A stretch of DNA of 6,275 bases from Planctomycetaceae bacterium (GTDB lineage Bacteria > Planctomycetota > Planctomycetia > Pirellulales > Thermoguttaceae). Positions 1-5,954 of this stretch are shown here, piece by piece. Every line of letters begins with the position of its first letter. Positions within the stretch are counted from its first letter, which is position 1. The notes below the pieces were generated by a model that was given only the letters and a program-made list of their open reading frames with translations, made no database searches and had not been told where the DNA came from. Location of the stretch: positions 1 to 6,275 of the forward strand of contig JAIRLW010000533.1 in assembly GCA_031259095.1 (NCBI GenBank), given 5' to 3'. The translations under genes were made by a program, and so were the position numbers.

Positions 1-80
1 CTTTCAGGGCTTCGGTTGGTGATAGTCCTTGAACCTACCCCGTTGGGGTAGGCTATAATCCTATTGCCCCTTCAGGGCAA
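1..80. repeat. Cluster of short intergenic palindromes
   Basis: Two hairpin-forming units follow each other. The first is CCTACCCC-GTT-GGGGTAGG at 34-52, with a perfect 8-bp stem and 3-nt loop. The second is TTGCCC-CTTCA-GGGCAA at 64-80, with a 6-bp stem and 5-nt loop. The window opens with CTTTCAGGGC, which looks like the right half of another unit of the second type cut by the window edge. No reading frame is visible. Short C-run/G-run palindromes of this kind are commonly dispersed between genes in repeat-rich bacterial genomes; that this is such a family is inferred from the internal recurrence only. Confidence 0.6.
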
Positions 81-117
81 ATACTTTTTTAACCTCAAAC
101 AATAAATCCGCTGATAT

Positions 118-363
118 ATACCTCATTTCCACCTAATTTTCTTAACAAAACGATTTTACCAAAAAACCTCAGCAGCCAAAGATACAACATCTATCCAACC
201 TCATTACCTCATTGAAAACATGAGTGAATCATGAGGTAATAAGGTTGTAGAGACGTAATGCATTGCGTCTCTACTGAGGTTGTTTTGTGAGAAAATTAGG
301 TTGAGAATGAGGTTTGCGGAAACTGTTAACAGACGTTTTGGAAAATTCCACTGATATATTACG
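118..363 (-). repeat. MITE-like hairpin repeat, left copy
   Basis: An approximately 245-bp non-coding element folds back on itself. Outer arms are 121-172 and 274-312 (CCTCATTTCCACCTAATTTT pairing with AAAATTAGG...AATGAGG, imperfect). Inner arms are 196-212 and 231-247 (17 bp, one mismatch) around an 18-nt loop. A nested 28-bp palindrome interrupts the right side at 247-274. Beyond the hairpin, 306-363 is a block that recurs almost unchanged (3 mismatches in 58) as the reverse complement at 6015-6072, so the element has a defined end near 363. It contains no ORF or transposase, which fits a non-autonomous mobile repeat; mobility itself is inference. Confidence 0.75.
247..274. repeat. Nested 28-bp palindrome
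   Basis: GTAGAGACGTAATG is followed by its near-perfect reverse complement; one arm base (T at 256) breaks symmetry. The same palindrome, perfect, sits at the equivalent place in the right-hand hairpin copy (6107-6134). It lies inside the right arm of the larger hairpin and has no counterpart in the left arm, so it looks like a separate insertion carried along with the element. Confidence 0.8.
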
Positions 364-373
364 ACTGTGGGTG

Positions 374-393
374 AAAAACCTTTGGCAAAAGGT
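374..393 (-). terminator. Weak terminator candidate after S41 protease
   Basis: Read on the minus strand, ACCTTT-TGCC-AAAGGT is followed by TTTT, about 54 nt past the protease stop codon. The 6-bp stem is AT-rich and the U-run is short, so intrinsic termination here is plausible but weak. Confidence 0.35.
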
Positions 394-446
394 CGCCTGC
401 CTTAATTGATCGGACTTAGATCAAAAATGAATTTTTTAGAGGAATC

Positions 447-2516
447 CTATTTCTCATCGACGATTTTTTGAGCGGTTATTATTGCTTGGCGGATGAATGG
501 GTCGTTGGGATCGCTTGACACACTTTTTGTCATCACAGGGATTTGTAACTTTCCATCCACCGGACGCGCCAAACTCCAACGTTTTTCCGCTTCAACCGCA
601 ATATCCGGCGAAACTCCAACTCCACTGTAAGACCAGCCAAGCGGTGAATAAAATTTTTCAACCGTTAATTTCAATCCCACTCTGGCATGACCCGGAATAC
701 CGGAATTGATTGGAAGAATTTGTTGAATGGTGCCTTTGCCGTAACTGCGTTTGCCGATAATCACGCCGCGTTTGTGATCACGAATCGCTCCTGCAACAAT
801 TTCGGAAGCGCTGGCGCTTTCTTCGTCAATCAAAACAATTAACGGAACAGTCCATGTATTTTCCGGTGTTGCCATATAAACAAAGTCGGAATTATTTTGC
901 CGACCACGAGTTCGTACAATAACGCCGTTATCGAGAAACAGGTTGGCCACTTCGATTCCGATTTGGAGCAGACCGCCCGGATTCCGACGCATATCCAGCG
1001 TCAAACATCGCATTCCTTGACGGTCAAGTTCCAGCAACGCCGATTTCATTTCTTCACCGGTTTTCGATTGAAAACCGGTCAATTTAACGTAACCAAGATA
1101 ATTGTTGAGCATCCGAACATCCTCAACACTTGGAACGTCAATTTGCCGCCGCGTGATTTGAATTTCCCGCACCGGTTTCAAACCCGATTTGACCATTAAA
1201 CGAACAACCGTTCCTTCCGAACCTTGTAACAAATCGGCGGCGTCAATATCGCGTCCTTTGGTCGAAATTCCGTCAACAGATAAAATTCGGTCGCCGTCTT
1301 TGAGTCCGCTTTCCTGAGCCGGACTGCCCTGAATAACGCGAACAATTAACAGCGATTCACTGTCAGAATGAAGTTCCACGCCAAGTCCGACAAGATTACC
1401 GGAAATCAGCGAAAACTGATCATTCAACTGATTCGGCGTTAAATAGGCCGTGTAACGATCCAACGAATTGACCATTCCGCAAATAAATTCCATCAGGATC
1501 ACCGTCGGATTCAAACCAATTTGTTGTTGCGCCATTTCCGCCAAACATAAAATTCCATTCTTTAAGTCGTCTCTGTTACGGATAATCCAGCCGTCGACGG
1601 TTTTCCGCATTGTTTCGGAAAAAGCGTCAATCTTTTCCGGCGAGGTTTTCAGGTTGGCTCGCGCACGAAAACCGGAATCAGATAACGCAATGTCAATATC
1701 CTGAACTCCATGACGGAATAAATGATCCCAATTCGGAACATCCACATAATCCTTTTGAATCCGCGATATAATTTCCTCATAAAAATTCAGCGTATCGATA
1801 AATCCCGACTTATAAATAATGTCAAGATAACTTGAATCGTGAAACCGGCGACCAACATCATAATGAAACCGCGCCGTCCGGTAACGTTCCATCAATTTAT
1901 TATCGTTCCGATAAATCTGTAACGCCGTTTCGTAATGACTTAAAACATCCATCCACCGCGATTCGGTTTCCAGTTCAGAGCCGTGTTGTAACACAAGATC
2001 GAGTTCTGCTTGCGGAATCGGCGGCGGTAACTCGGTTCTCAATAAATTGGAATGAGAACCGGAATGAGCATTTCCTTCAGGCTGTTCCGGTAACATATCG
2101 TTTGCCCTGCCGCGTTGCGGAACAACAAACTGCGGAACATTCAATTGCGGAACCGTTACTTTTTTTGACTGGGGAACATTCAAAAGACGTTGAGGTGGAT
2201 TCAGCGTTTCCACCACAGGCGACGGAATCATCGGAGAAGAAGAAATCGTATTGGTTTCGGTTCGCCGTAATTTTGTGGAAGCGTGACCAGCCGGCCAATC
2301 GTCGGAAACTGGGGAAAAAGTTTTCGAATCAGGATTCGAAAACGAAATATTCGGCGCAGTTTCCTTGACCGTCGAAAGAACCGGAGGAACAAAACGAAGT
2401 ACCGGTTGTTCCGAAATCTGCGACCAAATGACCGGACACGGAAGAAGGTAAACAATCGCCGCAACCAAAACGGAAAACGGTGAAAAACTGGTGGTCTGAT
2501 GTGGAGGACGACTCAT
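447..2516 (-). CDS. S41 family carboxyl-terminal processing protease (CtpA/Prc-like)
   Basis: Serine endopeptidase of the tail-specific protease family, 689 residues, probably exported to the periplasm or membrane-anchored, where such enzymes trim or degrade proteins from exposed C-termini. Residues 11-31 form a hydrophobic N-terminal segment (signal or anchor; no clear cleavage motif or lipobox). Residues 40-165 are a low-complexity proline-rich linker with four VPQ motifs (114-134). Residues 168-250 are helical and TPR-like. A PDZ domain spans about 373-455 (NLVGLGVEL, GSPAQESGLKDGDRI). The catalytic domain follows with NPGG at 512-515, SASASEIVAGA holding probable nucleophile S569, and YGKGTIQ with general base K594 and Q598. 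The S569-K594 spacing of 25 residues matches E. coli Prc. The long N-terminal extension makes it larger than a minimal CtpA. The ATG start has no Shine-Dalgarno motif; the hydrophobic segment immediately downstream supports this start. It is probably transcribed separately from hisH, behind a 392-bp gap. Confidence 0.93.
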   Translation of the reverse strand: MSRPPHQTTSFSPFSVLVAAIVYLLPCPVIWSQISEQPVLRFVPPVLSTVKETAPNISFSNPDSKTFSPVSDDWPAGHASTKLRRTETNTISSSPMIPSPVVETLNPPQRLLNVPQSKKVTVPQLNVPQFVVPQRGRANDMLPEQPEGNAHSGSHSNLLRTELPPPIPQAELDLVLQHGSELETESRWMDVLSHYETALQIYRNDNKLMERYRTARFHYDVGRRFHDSSYLDIIYKSGFIDTLNFYEEIISRIQKDYVDVPNWDHLFRHGVQDIDIALSDSGFRARANLKTSPEKIDAFSETMRKTVDGWIIRNRDDLKNGILCLAEMAQQQIGLNPTVILMEFICGMVNSLDRYTAYLTPNQLNDQFSLISGNLVGLGVELHSDSESLLIVRVIQGSPAQESGLKDGDRILSVDGISTKGRDIDAADLLQGSEGTVVRLMVKSGLKPVREIQITRRQIDVPSVEDVRMLNNYLGYVKLTGFQSKTGEEMKSALLELDRQGMRCLTLDMRRNPGGLLQIGIEVANLFLDNGVIVRTRGRQNNSDFVYMATPENTWTVPLIVLIDEESASASEIVAGAIRDHKRGVIIGKRSYGKGTIQQILPINSGIPGHARVGLKLTVEKFYSPLGWSYSGVGVSPDIAVEAEKRWSLARPVDGKLQIPVMTKSVSSDPNDPFIRQAIITAQKIVDEK

Positions 2517-2649
2517 GATTGTTTTGATTCAAGGGGGGATTGTGGGGGATTCACAGATCGTCCAGAGTTCCTTCCCTATCAAAAAACAACAGCGTCCTAA
2601 TGCCGTAAGCGGTCTGTTTTAGGAAAATTACAATTATTTCCGTTCGGAG

Positions 2650-2678
2650 ATTATAACCTTTAAACTATCTCAATGCAA
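2650..2678 (-). promoter_or_regulatory. Promoter candidate for the S41 protease
   Basis: On the minus strand a perfect TATAAT (2650-2655) lies 17 bp downstream of TTGCAT (2673-2678), which keeps only the TTG of a -35 consensus. It points at the protease start, about 134 nt away. A housekeeping-sigma promoter is inferred from consensus alone. Confidence 0.42.
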
Positions 2679-2836
2679 ACTTTTTGCCCGAAATAGTTCC
2701 TACCTATATTTCATTCAACCCCTATAATACGAAAAAAAATATCGATTGTTTCGGATAGTCTTGAAAAAACATTAAATTCCCAATCAAGATTTTCTTTAAA
2801 AAGGATCATTTATCGATTTTGTCTTAAAAATTACTG

Positions 2837-2864
2837 ATTATTTCACATTTTGAAGGAGTGTCAA
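2837..2864 (-). promoter_or_regulatory. Second promoter candidate upstream of the protease
   Basis: On the minus strand a perfect TTGACA (2859-2864), a 16-bp spacer and AATAAT (2837-2842) form a good consensus match just beyond the hisH palindrome. Used for the protease it would give a 5' leader of roughly 310 nt. The -35 overlaps the segment where a hisH transcript would be ending. Confidence 0.38.
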
Positions 2865-2878
2865 AAATCAAAAGGTAG

Positions 2879-2901
2879 GCGATGTTTCGCCGAAACATCG
2901 C
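2879..2901 (-). terminator. Palindrome after hisH, probable terminator
   Basis: GCGATGTTTCG-C-CGAAACATCGC is a perfect 11-bp-arm palindrome starting 7 nt after the hisH stop codon. On the minus strand it is followed by CCTACCTTTTGATTTTTG, an interrupted U-rich tract rather than a clean one. A terminator or 3'-stabilising hairpin is the natural reading; it could also be a member of a dispersed palindrome family. Confidence 0.55.
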
Positions 2902-2908
2902 GTCGGTC

Positions 2909-3529
2909 TTATTGTTTGACAAAATTTTCTAAGAATTGTAAACCAATTTTTCCTGATTTTTCAGGATGGAATTGTGTGGCAATGATATTTTCATATTGGA
3001 GAATCGAGGCAAACGTTACTCCGGCATAATTGGTTTGCGCCAGAATATGAGAAGACTGAACCGGTACGGGATAATAACTGTGAACAAAATAGAAATCGCT
3101 TGAATTGGTTATGTTTTGCAAAAACACCGAATCCGCGTTTTCCAGCGACCAGCAAACACTGTTCCAACCGATTTGAGGAACTTTATCCCAAAAATTAGTC
3201 GGGGAAAAACGGACAACACGTCCATGAATTAAACCAAGCATTTCGGTTCCGCCGTCTTCTTCGGAGAAATCCAGCAACACCTGCATACCGACACAGATTC
3301 CAAGCAAGGGAACGCCGCGACGTGCAATGTCGCGTAATGCGTCATCGAGTCCGAAATTCCGAAGGTTTTGCATGGCGGCTCCCGCCGCGCCCACGCCGGG
3401 GAAAATAACCCGTTCCGCAATAGCAACCGTTTTCGGGTCGGAAGTAATGGTTCCGGTAACACCGATGGCGTCCAATGCCAATTTGACACTCGTCAAATTG
3501 CCCGCCTTAAAATCAATAATCGCCAACAT
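2909..3529 (-). CDS. hisH: Imidazole glycerol phosphate synthase, glutaminase subunit HisH
   Basis: Class I glutamine amidotransferase that hydrolyses glutamine and channels ammonia to HisF, which converts PRFAR to imidazole glycerol phosphate and AICAR in histidine biosynthesis; cytosolic heterodimer with HisF. At 206 residues it has the family's normal length. Visible features are the N-terminal IIDFKAGNLTSVKLAL, the PGVGAAGAAM loop at 44-53, the nucleophile elbow LLGICVGMQVLL with C79, the HisH-typical PQIGWNSV and FYFVHSYY stretches, and the ATQFHPEKSG motif giving H188 and E190. The triad is therefore C79-H188-E190. V80 replaces the usual Leu after the nucleophile, a mild change. No hisF, hisA or other his gene is in the window. 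The ATG is the only sensible start because it begins the conserved first strand, yet the leader is a heptanucleotide repeat with no Shine-Dalgarno motif. A strong palindrome follows the stop. Confidence 0.96.
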   Translation of the reverse strand: MLAIIDFKAGNLTSVKLALDAIGVTGTITSDPKTVAIAERVIFPGVGAAGAAMQNLRNFGLDDALRDIARRGVPLLGICVGMQVLLDFSEEDGGTEMLGLIHGRVVRFSPTNFWDKVPQIGWNSVCWSLENADSVFLQNITNSSDFYFVHSYYPVPVQSSHILAQTNYAGVTFASILQYENIIATQFHPEKSGKIGLQFLENFVKQ

Positions 3530-3533
3530 AGAT

Positions 3534-3589
3534 AGTGGATAGTGTAAAGTGGATAGTGGAGAGTGTAAAGTGTAAAGTGGATCGTGGAG
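3534..3589 (+). repeat. Heptanucleotide array, left end of gap-A element
   Basis: Eight consecutive in-phase 7-mers run AGTGGAT, AGTGTAA, AGTGGAT, AGTGGAG, AGTGTAA, AGTGTAA, AGTGGAT, CGTGGAG. The array begins 5 nt from the hisH start codon and forms its whole immediate leader, read there as C-rich heptamers. The units resemble in style the short tandemly repeated heptamers described in cyanobacteria, though the sequence differs. Confidence 0.85.
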
Positions 3590-3628
3590 AAACGATGATT
3601 TTTATGGTAACGTTGAAAATGGTATCTT

Positions 3629-3696
3629 TGTCCCGTTAGGGACAGCATGTTGGTAGAAAACAATGACCATGAAAGACATTCGTCCCGTAGGGACGA
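3629..3696. repeat. Two GTCCC/GGGAC palindromes inside gap A
   Basis: TGTCCC-GTTA-GGGACA (3629-3644) and TCGTCCC-GTA-GGGACGA (3680-3696) are variants of one hairpin, 35 nt apart. They lie in the middle of the 3530-3808 gap between the two heptad arrays. The minus-strand transcript would carry both as small stem-loops between the hypothetical gene and hisH. No U-run follows, so they are not typical terminators. Confidence 0.7.
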
Positions 3697-3769
3697 GACA
3701 GACCTTGTTGATGGACGTCTTGATTTTGCTACAAAACATAAAGATTACGAATGCCCAAAGTATAAGTGG

Positions 3770-3824
3770 AAAATATTGCCATCCGCTTGCGACACGCTCC
3801 ACTTTCCGTTATTCACGCTCCACT
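3770..3824 (-). repeat. 26-bp core plus heptad array, right end of gap-A element
   Basis: The plus-strand core at 3770-3795 ends in CGCTTGCGACAC and matches 22 of 26 positions of the core at 4751-4776. It runs into an array which, read on the minus strand, is AGTGGAG, CGTGAAT, AACGGAA, AGTGGAG, CGTGTCG (3824 down to 3790). An 11-bp unit AGTGGAGCGTG occurs twice, exactly 21 nt (three heptads) apart. AGTGGAG is also a unit of the left array, in opposite orientation. The array covers the stop codon (3809-3811) and last codons of the hypothetical gene. Confidence 0.75.
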
Positions 3825-4666
3825 ACAATAAGCGTTTCGATGCCGGTTTCCGGCAAAAATCTGGCAAAACAAAAGTCGTCGATTAAATGATGACCAAGAA
3901 CTGTTCGGTTTGCCGACGGCGTCATGGAACGGTATAACACGAATTGTTCTTTGTCCATCTGCACCCGATAACCAACCGCCTGATCCTCAGGAACTTTTTT
4001 CATGTCTTCGCCAACAGTTAAATGCCGCCAAGTATAGGGACTGTCGGAACGGTTCGCATCAAAATCGAAAAACAACGGAGCAAACATGGAAATGCCGGAA
4101 CTTTGTTGACGAAGCACTAAAGCGGCGTGTTCTATTCCCAACGTTCCCGTAACCATTCCGGTTGGTTCCGTTTTCTTCCACTCCGGCAATGCCAATGGAA
4201 AAACCCGAAATAACGGCGACGATTTCGGTTTATCCGGACGGAAAAAAATTTCGGTTGAATCGGTCAATGTTTTGGGACGGAGTTTGGGAGAATAAAAAAG
4301 CGCGGATTCATACGCCAAATGATCATGGCGTTCCGGTAATCGCCGTTTAATGCGGTCGCCGTCCCACAACAGGGTGTCGCCGAGAATCAGTAATTGGTCG
4401 GTGTTATCGAGCAGGAAAAAACGTTGGAGACGATAATCGTCGGAAAGAGGCAAGTCAAGTTCAATATACTCGCAACCCTTTTCACGATGAACACAAGTTT
4501 CCGTCCATACATCAACAGCATGAAGCGGTTTACCGCGACGTTGGAGCGAAAATTTCCAAAGCCCGAACAAAACCGGTTCTCCATGTAAATCTACTTCTAA
4601 CTGAACAGCGTCGGTTTCTTGGGAATCGAAATGTATGGAAATCGACAGATTTTTTATTTTACTCAT
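3809..4666 (-). CDS. Uncharacterised protein, 285 residues
   Basis: I do not recognise a named family. The protein has no signal peptide or membrane segment and is predicted cytosolic. It reads as beta-rich, with regularly spaced Trp, Phe and Tyr residues. Notable stretches are LLILGDTLLWDGDRIKRRLP (about 93-111), PLFRVFPLALPEW (about 151-163), a GTLGIEHAALVL segment (about 174-185), and a C-terminal block with QFVLYRSMTPSANRTVLGHH (241-260) followed by DDFCFARFLPETG. The last block looks like the most constrained part, and the overall style resembles conserved hypotheticals of planctomycetes; both points are recollection, not a search. It sits between a dipeptide epimerase and hisH on the same strand, probably co-transcribed. 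The final residues VVERE and the TAA stop fall within a heptanucleotide repeat array, so the original C-terminus may have been altered. The ATG start has no Shine-Dalgarno motif. Confidence 0.8.
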   Translation of the reverse strand: MSKIKNLSISIHFDSQETDAVQLEVDLHGEPVLFGLWKFSLQRRGKPLHAVDVWTETCVHREKGCEYIELDLPLSDDYRLQRFFLLDNTDQLLILGDTLLWDGDRIKRRLPERHDHLAYESALFYSPKLRPKTLTDSTEIFFRPDKPKSSPLFRVFPLALPEWKKTEPTGMVTGTLGIEHAALVLRQQSSGISMFAPLFFDFDANRSDSPYTWRHLTVGEDMKKVPEDQAVGYRVQMDKEQFVLYRSMTPSANRTVLGHHLIDDFCFARFLPETGIETLIVVERE

Positions 4667-4729
4667 TGTTGAGGTTTGGGATGGGTGATTTGTGGTTTGG
4701 GCAGGCGGTCTGTGAGTTGTTGGGAGAGA
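4667..4729 (+). repeat. Heptanucleotide array, left end of gap-B element
   Basis: Starting directly after the start codon of the hypothetical gene, the plus strand reads in sevens: TGTTGAG, GTTTGGG, ATGGGTG, ATTTGTG, GTTTGGG, CAGGCGG, TCTGTGA, GTTGTTG, GGAGAGA. GTTTGGG recurs exactly; the others are G/T-rich variants. On the minus strand this is the C/A-rich, Shine-Dalgarno-free leader of the hypothetical gene. It is more degenerate than the gap-A array. Confidence 0.6.
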
Positions 4730-4750
4730 TGGCTGCGGAATTGTTTTTTA

Positions 4751-4800
4751 AAAACATTGTCAATCGCTTGCGACACAGACCACCAATCCCCAACCACCAA
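4751..4800 (-). repeat. 26-bp core plus heptad array, right end of gap-B element
   Basis: The plus-strand core at 4751-4776 ends in CGCTTGCGACAC and differs from the gap-A core at four positions. It continues into an array that on the minus strand reads TTGGTGG, TTGGGGA, TTGGTGG, TCTGTGT (4800 down to 4773), ending 2 nt from the epimerase stop codon. The TCTGTGT unit pairs with TCTGTGA of the left array, giving GGTCTGTG (4707-4714) and CACAGACC (4774-4781) as inverted partners. Confidence 0.7.
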
Positions 4801-4802
4801 TT

Positions 4803-5843
4803 TCACCGAAACGGTACGCGAACACCAGTGCCGTTTTCGTTGGGATAGACCAGTTTTCCTTTTTCGGTTCGGACTCCCGTGCCAACCTTTTTTTCGATGA
4901 GTAATGGTCCGTCAATGGAAATGTGATCGAGTAACGGCGCGAGTTGACTGATGGCGGATGCGCCGACGGTGGATTCGATGGAATTTGCGCTGGTCAATTT
5001 CAAACCGAGATGTTTCGCTTTGGCAATAAGTTGTCGTGCGGGAATTAATCCGCCGCATTTTACTAATTTGAGATTAATTCCGTCGAACAATCCTGATCCT
5101 GCGCAACGTTCAATATCTGTTTCTGTTTGCCAAGATTCATCAGCGATGATAGGGATAGAGCAATTTCTTTTTTTCATTTCTTTTTTTAGGCGTGTTATTC
5201 CGGTGAAGTTATCCGCCGGCAGTGGTTGTTCGAGCAGTTCGACGCCTAATTCTTTCATGGGTTCCAGTCGTTTGATTGCCGTTTCGATGTTCCAACCGCC
5301 GTTGACGTCCACATGAAACGGAGCCTTTGTTTTTTCCCGAAGCATTTGGAGAATCTGCAAATCGCTTTTGCAACCGAGTTTAACACGATAAATTGCCCAA
5401 TCAGGATTTTCAGCCATACGGTCGGCAATTCGTTCTAAGGAATCCAGCCCAATCGTATAACTGGAATCGGGAACGTGATCAATAGAAAGTCCCCAGATTT
5501 TCCATAATGGTTTATTTTTCATTTTTCCCCAAAGGTCGCAGGCTGCACAATCAACGGCGCTTTGAACAAACGGATTTTTTTTGAGCATTGGTTGAAGAGT
5601 CCGCCAAAACGCTACCGGATCGGCTAACGCATAATGTTCTACAGATTCACGGCATTCTTCCAGTACATCAACCATATCTTCGATATAGGCGTTATACAAT
5701 TTATCTTCATAAGCCTCGCCGTGACCGCGTAAACCGTCCTGTTCCAATTCGACAAGAATGGTGCGAACAACACTGACTGAACGTTGAGACGTTTCAAAAA
5801 CATGCTTCAGCGGTAAATCAACCCGAATAATGCGTAATTTCAT
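4803..5843 (-). CDS. Enolase-superfamily dipeptide epimerase
   Basis: Muconate-lactonising-enzyme subgroup protein, probably an L-Ala-D/L-Glu-type dipeptide epimerase that inverts the alpha carbon of a dipeptide residue, often linked to murein peptide recycling; cytosolic and Mg-dependent. It has 346 residues from the ATG at 5843, a usual length. An in-frame TTG at 5882 adds 13 residues (KEGSCTGYNHHI-type) unlike family N-termini, whereas MKLRIIRVDLPLKHVFETS fits them. The capping domain ends near 120 and the barrel follows. R153-x-K155 (YRVKLG) stands for the usual KxK. Metal ligands are D179 (HVDVN), E205 (LLEQPL) and D235 (ADES). K259 in INLKLVKCGG is the opposite acid/base. The C-terminal dipeptide-binding DxD motif reads S309-I-D311, so the first Asp is missing and substrate specificity is uncertain; an N-succinyl amino acid racemase or another activity is possible. 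It is the first gene of the presumed operon, with no Shine-Dalgarno motif. Confidence 0.86.
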   Translation of the reverse strand: MKLRIIRVDLPLKHVFETSQRSVSVVRTILVELEQDGLRGHGEAYEDKLYNAYIEDMVDVLEECRESVEHYALADPVAFWRTLQPMLKKNPFVQSAVDCAACDLWGKMKNKPLWKIWGLSIDHVPDSSYTIGLDSLERIADRMAENPDWAIYRVKLGCKSDLQILQMLREKTKAPFHVDVNGGWNIETAIKRLEPMKELGVELLEQPLPADNFTGITRLKKEMKKRNCSIPIIADESWQTETDIERCAGSGLFDGINLKLVKCGGLIPARQLIAKAKHLGLKLTSANSIESTVGASAISQLAPLLDHISIDGPLLIEKKVGTGVRTEKGKLVYPNENGTGVRVPFR

Positions 5844-5890
5844 AATATGATGATTGTAACCGGTACAACTTCCCTCTTTCAATAGAGTTA

Positions 5891-5952
5891 TCCTACTTAA
5901 AATTCCATCTTTGAGAACAAGGTCAAAAGCAAAAAACGAATTTTAAGTAGGA
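5891..5952. promoter_or_regulatory. 14-bp inverted repeat ahead of the epimerase
   Basis: TCCTACTTAAAATT (5891-5904) and AATTTTAAGTAGGA (5939-5952) are perfect inverted partners separated by 34 nt. They sit 48 nt upstream of the ATG and begin just downstream of the extended -10 candidate, so the transcript would start inside or just before the first arm. It could be a leader stem-loop or a pair of operator half-sites; the sequence does not say which. Confidence 0.6.
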
Positions 5953-5954
5953 AA

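Larger units (their letters stand above)
2517..2908. other. 392-bp intergenic region between hisH and the protease
   Basis: AT-rich DNA with no convincing ORF on either strand. It contains the terminator-like palindrome after hisH, two minus-strand promoter candidates (2837-2864 and 2650-2678), an isolated plus-strand TATAAT at 2723-2728 without a -35 partner, and a G-run (GGGGGG and GGGGG at 2535-2549) close to the protease start. None of the heptad or hairpin repeats seen elsewhere in the window occur here. Confidence 0.6.

Noticed and set aside
1832..2368. 178-residue plus-strand reading frame opposite the protease gene
   Set aside because: It lies wholly antisense to the well-supported S41 protease, its translation has low-complexity antisense composition with no recognisable domain, and it has no promoter or ribosome binding site.
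3534..3589. CRISPR array
   Set aside because: The repeated unit is 7 nt with no spacers; nothing in the window has repeat-spacer periodicity or cas genes.
3602..3886. Small reading frames on both strands in the 3530-3808 gap
   Set aside because: They are composed of the palindromes, heptads and core repeat described there, and the translations have no domain-like character.
4951..5316. 121-residue plus-strand reading frame opposite the epimerase
   Set aside because: It is a shadow of the epimerase barrel region, which contains all the catalytic motifs on the minus strand.
5844..5882. TTG start extending the epimerase by 13 residues
   Set aside because: The extra residues do not resemble family N-termini, while the ATG at 5843 begins the conserved first strand directly.
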